Assembly: GCA_002633005.1 (NCBI GenBank)
Contig: NMRA01000094.1
Span: 522,597 to 586,596 of the forward strand
DNA length: 64,000 nucleotides
Direction of reading: 5' to 3'
From: Phoronis australis
Lineage: Eukaryota; Phoronida; Phoronidae
The notes beneath the pieces are model-generated. The model was not told where the DNA came from and ran no database searches. It was given only the letters and a program-made list of their open reading frames with translations. The position numbers were made by a program, and so were the translations under genes. Within the stretch, counting starts at the first letter, position 1, and every line of letters begins with the position of its first letter. Below are positions 11,401 through 23,254 of the stretch, piece by piece.

Positions 11401-14400
11401 GTCAGGTAACGCAACCGAACGTGCCATTATCGAGTAGAACTACACGATCTAAATTGATACAAAATAGGTTGTTTTTGGGTGGCATTCTCTTTTACGAATT
11501 ACTGGTGCATGCTACACTTATTGTTATAGAGCTTGACCTTTTTCATGGGGCGTCCAGTCTGTGATTCATTGTGATTACTTCATTGTGATTACGTCATTGC
11601 TGTGTTAAGCTGTTATAAACCCACCTGTGTAAAATGAATCATGGATTTTGATCACTAGACGTTTCTTTACTTAGAGGTAATTACTGGTTATAGAAGGAAG
11701 GGAAAGTTCGTTAAAGCTCGGGAGCTGCTTCATTTCATGTTCTGAGCATCTTCTCAGGAGGCATTTACAATCTGTCAATTCTTCACATCTCAGTGAAGAA
11801 CTTACGGAACGCAGTTTTACTGCGGAAAATACCGACAATCAAAATTCAGTTTATTATTGATGGAGTGTTGACGTATAGCAGGTTTAAGGTATTTAGAAAT
11901 CTAAAAATTGTCCAAATTTGGCTAACAGTAGATTGGATTCATATGGGACTTTCAGAATCTATGCTTTATGCACTCAATCAGTTGCTTGGAATTGGTTTTA
12001 AACTGCTCTACTTTTGTACGAGAGGTTACGAAAAATAGGAGTTTTACGATTTTCATGAAAAAAGGTACAGAAAACATAAACGAAATGATCATTTAGAAAA
12101 CTGACTGTGACAACGTTTCTGACATTTCATCTTGAACTTGTAAGCTGATGGGAGGCGCAGCACTGAAATAAGTGGAGCTATACCCCATATGGTGCGCCAC
12201 CCATGTTATGACAAATCCAATTATTTAGTGTAATTGATACCGTCATTTTGCAATCAATATGACTGTTTTACTAATGTTTACCAGAAAACATGGTGACGTG
12301 ACCAATTAGTAACAGATTGTTAAAAAGTCACAAATCAAATTGTAAAGGCTCTCTCCACTTTCAGAGAATGTATATTTTAATTGGTTTAACGCCTAAAGTT
12401 TTGTAGGTATTTGGCTAAATACATAGACATGTGGATAGGGTGTACATATGGTGTACATATTTAACTCCAAAAATAGAATTGAACAAGTTCACGAATAAAT
12501 GACCAACAATGAAAGATTAACTAATAATGTAAAGCTACGTTTTATAAATTACTGTACTCTTTCTTCTCCGTAAATCGAAAAGTACGAACTATTCTAGATA
12601 ATTTTTGTTACATGTTTATTAACTTTTGTTAAATCCTACAAACTGATTGTATAGCAAGGCAAGGGAATCCCAGACCTTTGTCTTTAATCATCTGAACTGG
12701 AAAAAACTCCACACCTGATGTTAATTAAACACTAATAAGGTTGTTTTTGTGAGACTGGACACAATGAGTTGAATTTATCCTAAGATATCACCTTTTTGTG
12801 AAGCTGGAAAACACGGTATTTTTAAGTTAAATTTTAAGCATGTTTTCATGTCCTCGGCATAAAAGGGAATGTTGTACCTAACACCATTCCAAAGGGAATG
12901 CTGTACCTAACACCATTCCCCTTGAAGTTAACGCAGCTGCAAAATAATGTTAGTTTTCAAAACAGTGTCAGTTTTGCAAAAGCCGATGATCCATGAATGA
13001 TGTATGATTTTCAAATTAAAAGGATAGTTTTAGCGATACTTAGCAATTTAGGCATTCTGTTGCAGGTCCTCAGTTGTATTACATATCAAAGTCATAACTG
13101 ATATGATTACTATGATAAAGGAAAGCAAAACGTGATGCTGGTTCTGTTGTATTGACAAACAAAACTTAGTCCTCTCATTCACCGAATCGCCATAATATTA
13201 CGTCAACGAGGTGTATGCATACATGTGATTAAAAGATGGTGGGAAAAACGAAGACAAAGGATAGTTTTGATCCTGAGGGAATTCTGTGTCTGCATGCATA
13301 CGACTATTGAGAACGAATTCTACGAGTCGCCTCAAGTCTCTGACTTTGCGTCCATAAAAACAGAAATTTGTGAAAAGAGAAAAATCCTCACCCAAATTCC
13401 TTAATTCGGGTAATTTGACATTTCGCTGTTTCGATCTCATGCTCACGACGTGCTTTCCGACTCGATTTCTGTTATCCATTTCGTACCTGGTTATCATATC
13501 AATCTCCCAGCGCGTGGTGTGTCTAAAAATGAACTGTTAACCTGTCTAAAATGAACCACAATGCACCAACTTGGCCCACTTAATATGTTGGCTCCGCCCG
13601 TGACCAAGATGGACGCAATGCATTGGAATTCGACTAAATGTTTTGTGATAATTAAGTTAATTACGCACTACAAATTCAGATTACATTGCGCGTGAATGTT
13701 GAAATAATGGACGCGGATAAGGGTTGTCTAGGTTATATTGACCGAAAATAAGTTTTGACCTAATAATTAACCAAAGACCTTGAGTCGTACACCTCTCACG
13801 ACTTAATCTGCTTTTTCTCGGCTTCGACAAATCGACTTAACTTGAACTTATGAATACGAATCCTCGAAAACGGCTCCGTTAATTTCGTTGAAACTTTCCA
13901 AACTAAATAATTATTTATCAATCTCAAAAATACCATTAGCATTTTCGCTATCAAGGCCTAGTTTTTGCGTAATAAAACAAACACGAATACGAATGTTGTT
14001 TTTTACAAAATACCTTACGTTTTCCGAGTTGACTTGTCACAGAAACCAAAGGAAAAGGAAAAATCTGTTCGAATTTCCCTAACAGCGTTTTTGAGGTAAC
14101 TGGTGAAGTTTTCTTTTCTAAAAATTTTCATTAAAATTGATTGAGGGGTTATTTTGTTATGAATATACCTTTCTGAAAAATGAAAACTTGACTTGTAAAA
14201 AGGGATTAACCTAACAATAATAATGGTACATAAATATAAAATATTTTTATATTTCTTGATCTTTTTTCCTTCAGAAATATATACTTTTACTACTTGACAA
14301 AGCCTAGATTTTTTGGCATGCGCGCACCCAGGGGGCTCAAATTGGGCAAAAAGGTCCGCCTCAGAGAAACAAGAAGTCCGAGCAAATGAGACAAAAATCC

Positions 14401-16977
14401 ACTAAAAAGGCACAGTTCTGAAGGTGGTACCCCGTTTTTTGTTAGCAATAGGCCCGCTTAGTCTGGAATTCGAACCTCCCCATATTAAAGGCTGAGTGCA
14501 CGCATGTTTGGTATTCAAGTTCGAATGGAGACTACTAAATAAGGTTTGAAATAAGTGGACTTGGTTGTCTAAAACAAAATACGGTATATGTGTGTACTTA
14601 AGCCAAGAGTGCTGTGCGGACTGAATAATGCGATTTTCCGAAAACTTTTTCTACTCAAGCGTTTTACACGTTGGCACATGCACCCAAGCTATTCCTCGTA
14701 TATGTGTATTTTTAGATTGAATGATATTCCTTTGTTTTTGTCCATTCTTAATACGCCACTTACAGGTGGATATGTGTATGTCTTAGAATGGGTGTTCATC
14801 CAGTGTTTTTGTCCATTCTTAATACTTCCTGTTTTTAAGCAGAAAGTATTAAAATACTTACTGTTGGATTGAATACATGTCGCATCTAGCATTTTGTAAC
14901 GGATAACTCAAGCTTTACACGCATCTGCATATTGTTTCAGACGATTTTTCGCTCGTTGGCTTCACTTAAGTGTTTTACGCATAGGCACATGCGCCCAATT
15001 TCCTATATAGAAGCATCATGGGTAGGTTCATGGGCCTAAATGTGAGCATGTACGGTAATGAAATTGCATTTTGGCTTGATTTATTTGCCAGGTGGCACGC
15101 GCAGAAGAATTGGGACTTACCACTAAAGACGGGGCCACTCTCATGATGTGTTTGGGCTGCAGTACGTGTATCGCCAGAATCGTGTTTGGCAAACTTTCGG
15201 ACTCTTCCTGGTTCCGACACCTACATATGTTTCAGGGATGTATAGCAATTCAAGGAGTATCTATGATTGTTCTACCACTTTTGAAAACTTTCTCAGGCAT
15301 GTGTAGTTCCTTGATTTTCACTAAGACTGGCTTATAAGGCTCCATATTGAAGATCCCTGCATAACTGAATTCCTGTTTCAATATTGCTCAGTCAAGAGAA
15401 AAAAAACGTGTACAGTTACGACATTTAAATTTTATCTTTTCCTTGACGACTGGTTAACGAAAATACAAAATTTTAAAATAAAAACAAACTAGATATTGTC
15501 CAAGTGGAAAAATTGGCTAGGGTTTTCAACAATTAAAGCCCGAAACTATCGGATAGAGGACAAGTACATATTGAACTTTTGATGGGGGAGCACAGAACAA
15601 ACCTCTGACAGGGCTTGAAGACAACTGTAGTTTACTAAAGTAATGAGCGATGAACAACAAGAAGCAAGAATAGAGCAGAACCCAGAGTGGACACGAACTG
15701 TCATTTTGTTTTACTCCAATTTTCCAATAATAGCACCTATAAGATAATAGAGGTACCCTTGCTACATGCTAGTGCGCCGCTGTTTTTTAGTGTTGTTCGT
15801 AGGACTGTCTTCGGTTGGAACCCTTTCGGTTCCGTTGAACTTACGATACATTATTTAGTGTATCTGGTGGTGCGTGTATGTTGACTCTAGTACATTTCAT
15901 CTCCATAGGGCTTCTGTGTTACGTTTTTCTTGTTGGCATGATGGATGGGTGCTACGTGGTTTGCATGCCTGTATTGACCTTTAAATTAATGGGCTTAAAG
16001 CGTGCAGTTCTTGCTTGGGGATTCATGATTGGTGCATCATCAGTGACGTTTACACTCGGACCGCCAATCGCCGGTGAGAAAATGTTTACACAGTTTTCAT
16101 TGACGACTGACAACTACTCTTGGGTTCCTTACCTTAACATTATGGTGATTAAAGACTATGTCTTTCAGTGTGGCGTTTTACTCCATTCAGTGACCTTCCT
16201 GTTACAATATATTATGGACAATATTCTTTTGGTAATCGGCAAATTTTACGATGGTTGTGTTAATGTTGCAATGTTCGTCATTTAACAAGAAACTGGCGAA
16301 GGCGTGCATCACAAAACCCTGTTAATTTTGATGCACGTGACAGACTTGTCTACTTCTTTAAATCGGAGGATTTGTCAGCATGACCTCGCTTTTGATCCCG
16401 TGATCTCTGCGCTAGAGAGTGAGACAACAAACTGAGCAGATGTTTCTCAAAATATCGAACAAATTGCGAAGACTTATGTCGACATGAAATCGTAGCTTGT
16501 GATTAAGTAGTTGGGCCCTAGTACCATAGATTAAGTACTTAACCTATGCTAGTACCGAGGGTAAATGGTATCTTTCGTTCATACTGCCTTGCTCAGTCCA
16601 TGAGAAAATAGTTGAACTTTTTCATCAGGTAACTACATATGACGTAGTAACCTGGTGGAAAACTTCACATTGAACCCAGACATGTTGTTATTACAGGTTG
16701 GATATATGACGCCACCCTCTCCTATGAACTTTCCTTCCATGTGGCTGGCGTTCCAGTTCTCGTGGGAGCCTTCGTTATGTTCAGCGTTCCTTGGCTCGAT
16801 CGACGCTATGGTGATCGCCAAACGGATACGGTGTCTCTGGCTAATGGTGCACTTAGCGGATCGCCAGACATGAATGTGATGACTCGCCCACTGAGCTCTG
16901 TCACACTCGATCGCCTAAAGTCATCACAAACTCTTGCTCAATCTAGCGCAGTTGATAAAAACAAAAATGTGGGGTAA
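5449..16977 (+). CDS. Monocarboxylate transporter-like MFS carrier (SLC16 family), five coding exons
   Basis: Joining 5449-5719, 6008-6591, 15092-15296, 15909-16073 and 16697-16977 gives 1506 nt, an uninterrupted 501-residue frame ending in TAA. That is the usual SLC16 length. Every junction keeps frame (phases 1, 0, 1, 1). Visible family features are: TM1 with FGVFFVVFVKDF (about 67-78), AWIGSACYG (91-99) at the start of TM2, YFEKYVSFALGIMTAGSSFG (170-189) in the TM4-TM5 region, the long central loop (about 228-262), CIARIVFGKLSD (311-322) in TM8 with Arg314, and the SLC16 hallmark GPPIAG (404-409) before TM11. A hydrophilic tail follows Pro440. The role inferred is proton-linked or facilitated transport of monocarboxylates or related small solutes at the plasma membrane; the substrate cannot be read from sequence. 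Oddities are that the usual DGGWGW-type motif before TM1 is replaced by KDSKMSW, and intron 3 appears to use a GC donor. Intron 2 is 8.5 kb and full of transposons. The start at 5449 is the first ATG of the frame and fits the family length. Confidence 0.88.
9472..9972. mobile_element. Nested MITE-like insertion with TTACG/CGTAA palindromes
   Basis: In the other two Kolobok copies CCTTGCCGA runs directly into GAGGTGTCGCG. Here about 500 bp intervene, flanked by CGA on both sides. The insert ends are imperfect inverted repeats: TATGATGGGCC..GGGGAAAGTGTCGCCG on the left, and on the right the complement of CGGCGACACTTTCCCC..GGCCCACCATATG. Inside both ends lie many short inverted copies of ACGAGCGTAATT and TTACGGCGTAA, able to fold into long hairpins. 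The non-palindromic centre (about 9620-9835) contains a 28-codon ATG frame at 9712-9798 beginning MADQIAAAMSAIMQERAAQQ, possibly a captured gene fragment. Confidence 0.7.
10047..10313 (+). pseudogene. THAP-domain coding remnant in Kolobok copy 1
   Basis: The 88-residue frame opens with ATG at 10047. It matches a C2CH THAP zinc finger, the sequence-specific DNA-binding module found at the N-terminus of Kolobok and P-element transposases. C5 and C12 would form the first pair (spacing wider than usual, so possibly damaged). FFRLPREPEMLRKWL (25-39) contains the conserved Trp, and VCGRHF (61-66) supplies the last Cys and His. The downstream part of the THAP fold and any transposase catalytic core are missing. 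The frame runs into sequence shared with the other non-coding copies, so it is a leftover exon rather than a host gene. Confidence 0.65.
12150..12215 (-). repeat. Short dispersed element, copy 2 (reverse orientation)
   Basis: The reverse complement reads ACATGGGTGGCGCACCATA ... CACTTATTTCAGTGCTGCGCC, matching 2797-2866 with a small internal length difference. It lies in intron 2 of the SLC16-like gene. Confidence 0.5.
12862..12919. repeat. 29-bp tandem duplication
   Basis: Two adjacent 29-bp copies (AAAGGGAATG(T/C)TGTACCTAA followed by CACCATTCC) differ at one base. Confidence 0.85.
15297..15908 (+). other. Intron 3 of the SLC16-like gene with a probable GC-AG boundary
   Basis: Homology requires the frame to jump from KTFS to LLCYVF. 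The acceptor CATCTCCATAG at 15908 leaves exon 4 in phase 1. The only matching phase-1 donor is CAG|GCATGT at 15297, a GC donor. The nearby GT at 15301 would give phase 2 and break the frame. Confidence 0.65.
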
Positions 16978-18330
16978 AGTGCAATGAGGTCGTACATTTT
17001 TGTTGAAATCTATTACAAACGTTACAAGGTTTATCCAATTAGCAAGTTGCCTTTGTAATTTCTGAAATGTTGACCAACTGTTTCTTTAGGTCCACGTTCA
17101 TTGTAAATGTGTCTTCCACACCAACATTTTTTCAGTGTGCAGCAGAGACGTTGCACTGCCAGTTCCAAGCTTTGAACATCAAACTGTACAAAGCAGAGAT
17201 TGCCCATAATATCAAGTTTTAGGTCTTGACCTAAACCACCATACTTTTGAAGAAAAATTTCATACTCAATATCGTACACAATATACAAACATTTTGCATC
17301 GCCAGTGAAATGAACACAGCCAAACAGACTATTAAAAAACACGTGACCTAAGGTACACATTCTCATTAAGGACCAATGACTGACAGGAAGTCTACGATAG
17401 AAAGCTATGTCATCTTCATTTGATTAAATTAGGTACAGAAAACTGTGTAAAGTACCTATCGATTTCACTTGATCCTCTTATAAGTTTCAAAAGACTCGAA
17501 CTGTACAATATCTCTTCAACTCCGCAAGACGTAAAACGAGGCATGGTTACTGAAGGCTCACCTATTATCGTATATTAATTATTAATCCCTACGTCTGATG
17601 TTCATGCATGAAATACACAATCTTGTTAGTAACTGTTGACCAGGCTTTTCAACAGAAATGTTCCGACCTTCACAACATTCTTTTTGGTTCTACGAAACAG
17701 AGGTGTTGACACACTGGCGACTCTGGCAGCAAAGAAACTTCCCACGAGATCTCGTCAGTTGCTTACTCGAAGCAGGTCAGATATGTATCATTTGAGTCAA
17801 ACGTCACAGCAGGCTGTCTATAGTGACATCAGGAGTCACAAAAGTGCTGACGTACACTTTCCAACTGCCATCGTGTGCAAGAAGACAAAAGAAATGACTT
17901 TCGAGGTTTGTATTTTGGTCAGATGCTTTTATTTAGCGTTTCCTATTCCGGAATCATGACTTTTCTTTATACTATCTAAAACAAATTGGTTTAATCAAGA
18001 AGGATGGACTTTTTTATTGACAAAATTACATGTACGTCGATGGTGATGGATTGTTCTGACATGTCAGTAGAGCTAATGATACCAGCCAATCAGGGTGCGA
18101 GAAAATTTATAAACACTACGACTGACGTCCATCTCGTGCCACAAATATTCGCTTGCAAGGAATCCAGACATGATTTTTCAATGAGCTTGGGACATTTGCA
18201 GCTCAGATTTACGATTTACTGGGAACGAACAAGGAAAAGTGATTGAAGGATTCCAAGGCATGGGATAGATTTCACGATCAGCTGAAATTATGTCGGAAAT
18301 GGACCTCAGAACAAACTAGCTGAAAGTGAA
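16978..18330 (+). other. 3' flank of the SLC16-like gene with a possible exon at 17645-17906
   Basis: This is presumably 3' UTR and intergenic sequence. An open stretch ends at a plausible donor (TTTCGAG|GTTTGT near 17906) and starts after a weak acceptor (TTGACCAG). It would encode a basic, Ser/Thr-rich segment containing RSRQLLTRSRSDMYHLSQTS. No domain was recognised. It could be an alternative C-terminal exon or chance. Confidence 0.25.
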
Positions 18331-18831
18331 ATAAATGTACCTTCATAACGTTTCGCAAATATTTTCTTTTCGTTACTTTATTAGTTTCTGGCGTGAATTA
18401 GGCTAAAATCTATTCTAGATATAGTTTCGCAGTCGCAACCATTTTACAGCTGCAACCGTTGTAAAGCACGTTAACTGTCTGTTAGTAAAGTTCTTGAAAC
18501 ACAACGTACAGATACTGTAACTACAGCTGTTGGTGACACCTGGTGGTACGCAGGACCTACATGTACTGACNTTCGAAGAATTCCGCCAAGTAATAAATGT
18601 ACCTTCATAACGTTTCGCAAATATTTTCTTTTCGTTACTTTATTAGTTTCTGGCGTGAATTAGGCTAAAATCTATTCTAGATATAGTTTCGCAGTCGCAA
18701 CCATTTTACAGCTGCAACCGTTGTAAAGCACGTTAACTGTCTGTTAGTAAAGTTCTTGAAACACAACGTACAGATACTGTAACTACAGCTGTTGGTGACA
18801 CCTGGTGGTACGCAGGACCTACATGTACTGA
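18331..18831. repeat. Duplicated ~240-bp block flanking a single N
   Basis: 18331-18570 recurs as 18592-18831 with no difference noticed by eye. Between them are the only N here (18571) and 20 unrelated bases. Near the end of the second block a 31-bp motif (ACACCTGGTGGTACGCAGGA...) appears twice in tandem. A join at an ambiguous base suggests an assembly overlap rather than a biological duplication. Confidence 0.8.
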
Positions 18832-19899
18832 CACCTGGTGGTACGCAGGACCTACATGTACTTACAAAAACGCCTGGAAAAACATGGTGGGAGTGCAAAA
18901 AGCTGCAAGTGTGTCTCTTTCAACATAATGTTTACCAGCTAGTGCTTTGATATTAGTCCGTGTAACATATGGTCCTGACTTGCAGAACTATGATCTTCCT
19001 GACATCCAAAGACTAGTGCAGCCTTATTCTAAACACCACATAACCAGTGGCTACGAGCAAAACTTTACACCGTCTAATCGCGTAAATACAGTTTTTCCTC
19101 ATTATCATTCTTGTAATGGTGCCAGCGACCTTAAAGTAATATTCCGAGATTTTTTTATTTAAAAAGTCGAAAATCCAGGAAAATGTTAGGGCCTAAAAGT
19201 ACTTAACATAAGAGACCAGTGTACGAAATTCGAATACCAAGCATTTCCAAAACGGGAAACTGACATCACAATAATTCTTTGCTGTGTCTTTCAATTAAAA
19301 AACGCTTCATTTAGAAAGTTGGACGTGACTTCGCTTTAGAACGAGCGTGCGAGCGTTGGGCTGTTACTGTTACAGGACCCGAGTTTGGCGAGTATGGCGG
19401 CTTCAATTCAAATTGAACCGAATTGTGCGTTTGTTACACATTGAGTCGAATCACGACATTTGACCCGTGTACAACAAATCCCCAAAAGATGTGTCTATGC
19501 ATTCTCTAAAACCAATCTCGGTAACTTTAATTTAACCAGGTTCCCAGGGAAAACCTGGACCCGTGTGTTTTAAATGCCAACGATTGAATCGCAGGTCAAA
19601 AGGTGAAATTGACTTTGCTGGAGAAGCTGGACGTGGAAAAGAACAACGAACTTTTTAATTTTTTTGTTATTCTCCCAGTTCAACATAAGCACAGACAATG
19701 GTCTGGGATCCCTTGCTTTACTTTACAACTCATTGAAAGAAGAGTTTACCAAGCTAACAGCATACTTGAAATGGATTTTAGAAATACATATGAAAACATA
19801 CAAGACAGTGCACTAGTAGCCTCTGAAAAAAGGAACAGAGTATTTTGGAGTGATGAAATATCCTTACATTGTTATTACGTTGTGCATTTGTTACCATCT

Positions 19900-21240
19900 G
19901 TTTGTAAACTTTTCTATTTCTAATTTTTTTGAATAAATGTGTTTTTCACAGGAGTAAGAAAATTCAATTTCTTTTGTCAATATAATTAAATTTGGAGGTT
20001 TACCATTGAGACGTTGGTTATATAAATGGAACTTGCAAAGACACAAGATTGAATTTTGAATTGATTGGCTTCTACATCTGTTTCCAAACAATACTGTAAG
20101 TACATTTGTACCCAGGGAAATATTTTTTTTCTAACCCAACATTGTTCCAAAAATTTTGAACAACATCACATTGCTAGTATAAATGAAGCAAAGTCTCAGG
20201 TTCACTCTCACAAAATGTACACAAGGGGGAGTTACTAACGCCAATTTTAACAAGATAAGAGTTACAGCTGAATATCCTATTTGACAATCTAAATTGAAAC
20301 CTTCGAAGTTTCACATCAAGTGTAAAGTTCACAAAATACGCATTTTCCACCATTCAATAGTGTCTGGTATAGCAAGTTCTGCCTGCCACCTCATCTCTGA
20401 CCTAGGCTTAGAATATTTGAGTAGCACAAAAATATTGTATATATGTTTTGTGTCCTTGTTGTCTGCAAGTAATAATTTCATAAAAATTAGGATAAAGGGT
20501 GCATAGAAGGAAAACTTGTCTCTTTTTGAGATTTTCCATTTTTGACAAACAGCCTCCCTGAGTCCATAAAAATTCAAGATCATTGGTCTAAAATTGAACT
20601 TTTTTGCAAAAAGCATCAAAAGATAACAAATATCCATGCTCGTCTAGTAGGTCTGAGATATAATAAACACCCATTTTAAACCATCTTCTCAAAACATACT
20701 TTCTCCACCAATTAAAACATTAGTGTTGATATGGTATTTCCTCCTGATCGATTATATTAGAAAAATCGTACAGAAAGTTTAATAGTTCCTTCCAAGAAGG
20801 TTCTCAGTTTGAGAAGCGGCATGTTTGTAGAAATAGTTACCAAATTTTAGACAACCCAATGATACTAAATCACTGTTTAAGAGGAGACTTGACCATGATG
20901 TAGAATTTGTGGCTTTTAAGATCTTGCGCACCCATGTTATCTTAATTGCCTTTACAAAAGCGTAAACATCTATCATTTTACAACTGCCAAAGTCATAATG
21001 TTGAATCATGGTTTTGCTACTAAGTTTGTCACACTTTCCTCCCCAAATATAATTAAAACAGTTTTTTCTAAATCATTACAGAACAGATTGTTGGAGATTG
21101 GCAAACATGACAAAACATGGATCAGTTTTGGGAGAAGAAATGATTTGACCACAGTGATTTGATAACTTTCAGAAATCTGTAATTCAAAAAGATACACGCA
21201 CAAACTCAGATTCCAATTCTTATTTGTGTCAGTTACACCC
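19900..21240 (-). pseudogene. L1/Tx1-like LINE, 3' part of ORF2 (remnant)
   Basis: Minus-strand reading from about 21200 down gives, across several frame breaks, the typical order of a LINE ORF2 C-terminal half. ITVVKSFLLPKLIHVLSCLP is near 21150, then AKPWFNIM..., a KAIKITWVRKIL segment near 20940, an IPDTIEWWKM segment near 20350, and VNFTLDVKLRRFQFRLSNR near 20310. A zinc-knuckle-like CTFCESEPETLLHL follows near 20200. The pattern resembles the zf-RVT region that follows the RT in L1/Tx1 elements. The RT catalytic core is not present, the copy is 5'-truncated, and multiple stops make it dead. Confidence 0.72.
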
Positions 21241-22212
21241 GCATTTCAATTTCCGATTTAGGCTCGCTGCTTTAAGCCATTTGTATTTACATGTACTCAA
21301 CGGATTCTGAATACAACGGCAAAGGAGTAGTCTGGGGGTCTCTTTGAAAACCTTAGGTTTTTCAAAAAGCAATTTAATTCTTCGATGGGAAGAACTGCTT
21401 ATTAGACTTTGAATGATTATCGCTGAACGACTTTAAGTCCACGCCTCTAGCTTAGCGTTGTGCGTAGTGGCTGCGGTATCTGAACCTCGCCTATTCATTA
21501 GGAGACGTAGAAGTTATTGTAACTTACAAAACCACGTAATTTTTTTGCAAAATAGTAACTAGTTATCTAATGGTATACTTCGGGCCCTAACGTTTGCTAA
21601 AACGTCCACAATTCTAGAATTTTACAATAAAATGCAAAGTGAAACAATGGGCAACCGTGTTTAGTATCTGTTTGAATTAATGCGACACATGATCTGCGTT
21701 CCGTAGATACAATGAACCTTGCACAAATGCAGGACTTCGTGAGATATCACCATGCTTTACATGATCACACTAGGTTTACTTGGGAATTTGTTGCACCTAC
21801 TAAACGTAACCGTGAATGACAAACTGCTTTTCTCCTGAACAATATCTCTTATATGATCACGTGCTGTGTTGTTGGAGGGCGGGCGCTTTATTCGTGAATA
21901 AAACCATGATGGACGCATTCTGATATTTCGAAAGACGTAAATGTCTTCAAATGTTCTCAGAAATATTCCAGTGAATTGTTTTACCGTACGGTTAAACATA
22001 TGAAATGAGATGGAGGTTGGCTTTAGGTTGGTGCGCTGTGTGAAATTTTGCTTGAGACTACAACATTGCGAAAGACGATACCTTGCACAAACGGTGAAAG
22101 TACGAGCGCGAAACGAGTCAACCTGCCAAACGTTAAAATTCGAGGTATCATAAACAAAATATTGCATTTTAAAATAACCCTTTACCATAAACAGCTCAAG
22201 TAGCATATACCC
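21241..22212. other. Intergenic, nothing recognised
   Basis: A minus-strand open frame of about 150 codons (22206-21757) has no recognisable domain and no clear splice or promoter context. It is most likely chance. Confidence 0.4.
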
Positions 22213-23200
22213 CAGGTTCGTATCCAGGGGGGTTCGGGGGGTTCGATGGAGCCCCCGCGGAAAAGGTCCAGCCCTAGCCTATCCGATAGGTTAAGACAGG
22301 ATATAGATGGACAACAAAAACAAAATTGTTGCGGCTACTAGTACTACTAACCACAATCATAATCAAATTGATATAGTTTTAAATTTGCTCGTGATTCAAA
22401 GCGCTTCACATAATCATCGGGCCGTACCCGGCCCGAGTGGTGTTTGCGTAGATGACATGAGGATCGTACAGACAATTAGACCAGGCTTTATGATATTCAT
22501 CGGCATTGAACGCGCGTGGTCGCTACACCATCGTTTAACAAGGGAGTCTAAAAGTAAATGTCTATACCCCTAGCCAAGCTATATAGCATCGAGAGAGCTC
22601 ACAAAAAGTGGTGCGGTGTGAATGCTTTAAAATCGACCAAGAAACAAAACAGCAGAAAATGGGGAGTTGTCTGCTAATTTGGTGTACTTGCTAGCATAGG
22701 ATGATAAAATGCAGGCATTTTCAAATTTCGAATTGAAAATTGTTGCTCATCCAGTGTCCACTTTGATTGTGCATTGGTGGATTGACATGCATTGTGTGCG
22801 TTTCCGTTCTTTTAAATTCAGTACACGCCGACGGTAATTTCACTGACTACTATGTCATTTCTCAGAAACCAGACATTACGTTTTCTTGCGCTGAGAAATC
22901 AACGAATTTTCACGTTATTAGAAAAAGTAAGTCTATACCTAATTAAAGCTTTGGTCAACGAAGTTAGTCTTCTCTTATTGTCAATGGTACACAGCCTCGC
23001 AGATTTTATACGAGCAACAAACTTGATGGAACAAATTTCCAAGATTACATGTTACTTTCCGAAGGTTCACTACTCCATAGGTTTTCTAGAAAGTTCACAA
23101 CTTCGAATGTCCACAATTCCGAAACAAGAACGCCGACTGTTCATTACTCTGATTGTTTACTAATGAGTCGGAACTCACATGAACAACGTTTTTAAATACA
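22213..23200 (+). repeat. Dispersed ~1 kb repeat, copy A
   Basis: The block begins with a G-rich segment (GGGGGGTTCGGGGGGTTCG), then CAGCC..AGCCTAT and GATGGACAAC, and ends near TTCATTACTCTGATTGT..GAGTCGGAACTCACATG. Long parts match 29363-30330 in the same order. Neither copy has a convincing protein, so it is probably a non-autonomous element of unknown class. Confidence 0.65.
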
Positions 23201-23254
23201 CTGCAGCCTCGCAATTATTGGCAATAATGAACTTTGGTTCCTTTCTTACCACAG

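Larger units (their letters stand above)
9387..11491 (+). mobile_element. Kolobok-like DNA transposon copy 1 (THAP remnant, contains a nested insertion)
   Basis: The left end reads TTAA (9383-9386) then AGGAGAATGCCACCC. The right end reads GGGTGGCATTCTCTT then TTAC (11492-11495), a decayed TTAA. The sequence parallels the copies at 26348 and 55653 over most of its length. TTAA target sites plus a THAP domain are the combination known for the Kolobok superfamily. Only a THAP-type first exon is recognisable and no catalytic transposase domain was seen, so this looks like a non-autonomous or internally degraded derivative. A roughly 500-bp insertion (9472-9972) separates the left end from the THAP segment. 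The copy sits in intron 2 of the SLC16-like gene, in the same orientation as that gene. Confidence 0.75.
6592..15091 (+). other. Large transposon-bearing intron 2 of the SLC16-like gene
   Basis: The 8.5 kb intron starts with GTGAGT after codon 285 and ends TTATTTGCCAG. It holds the Kolobok-like element at 9387-11491 with its nested insertion, a 29-bp tandem pair at 12862-12919, and the inverted mini-element copy at about 12150. At 14640-15010 it also has duplicated segments containing GGCACATGC(A/G)CCCAA and TTTTTGTCCATTCTTAATA. The rest shows no recognisable coding sequence. Confidence 0.8.
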
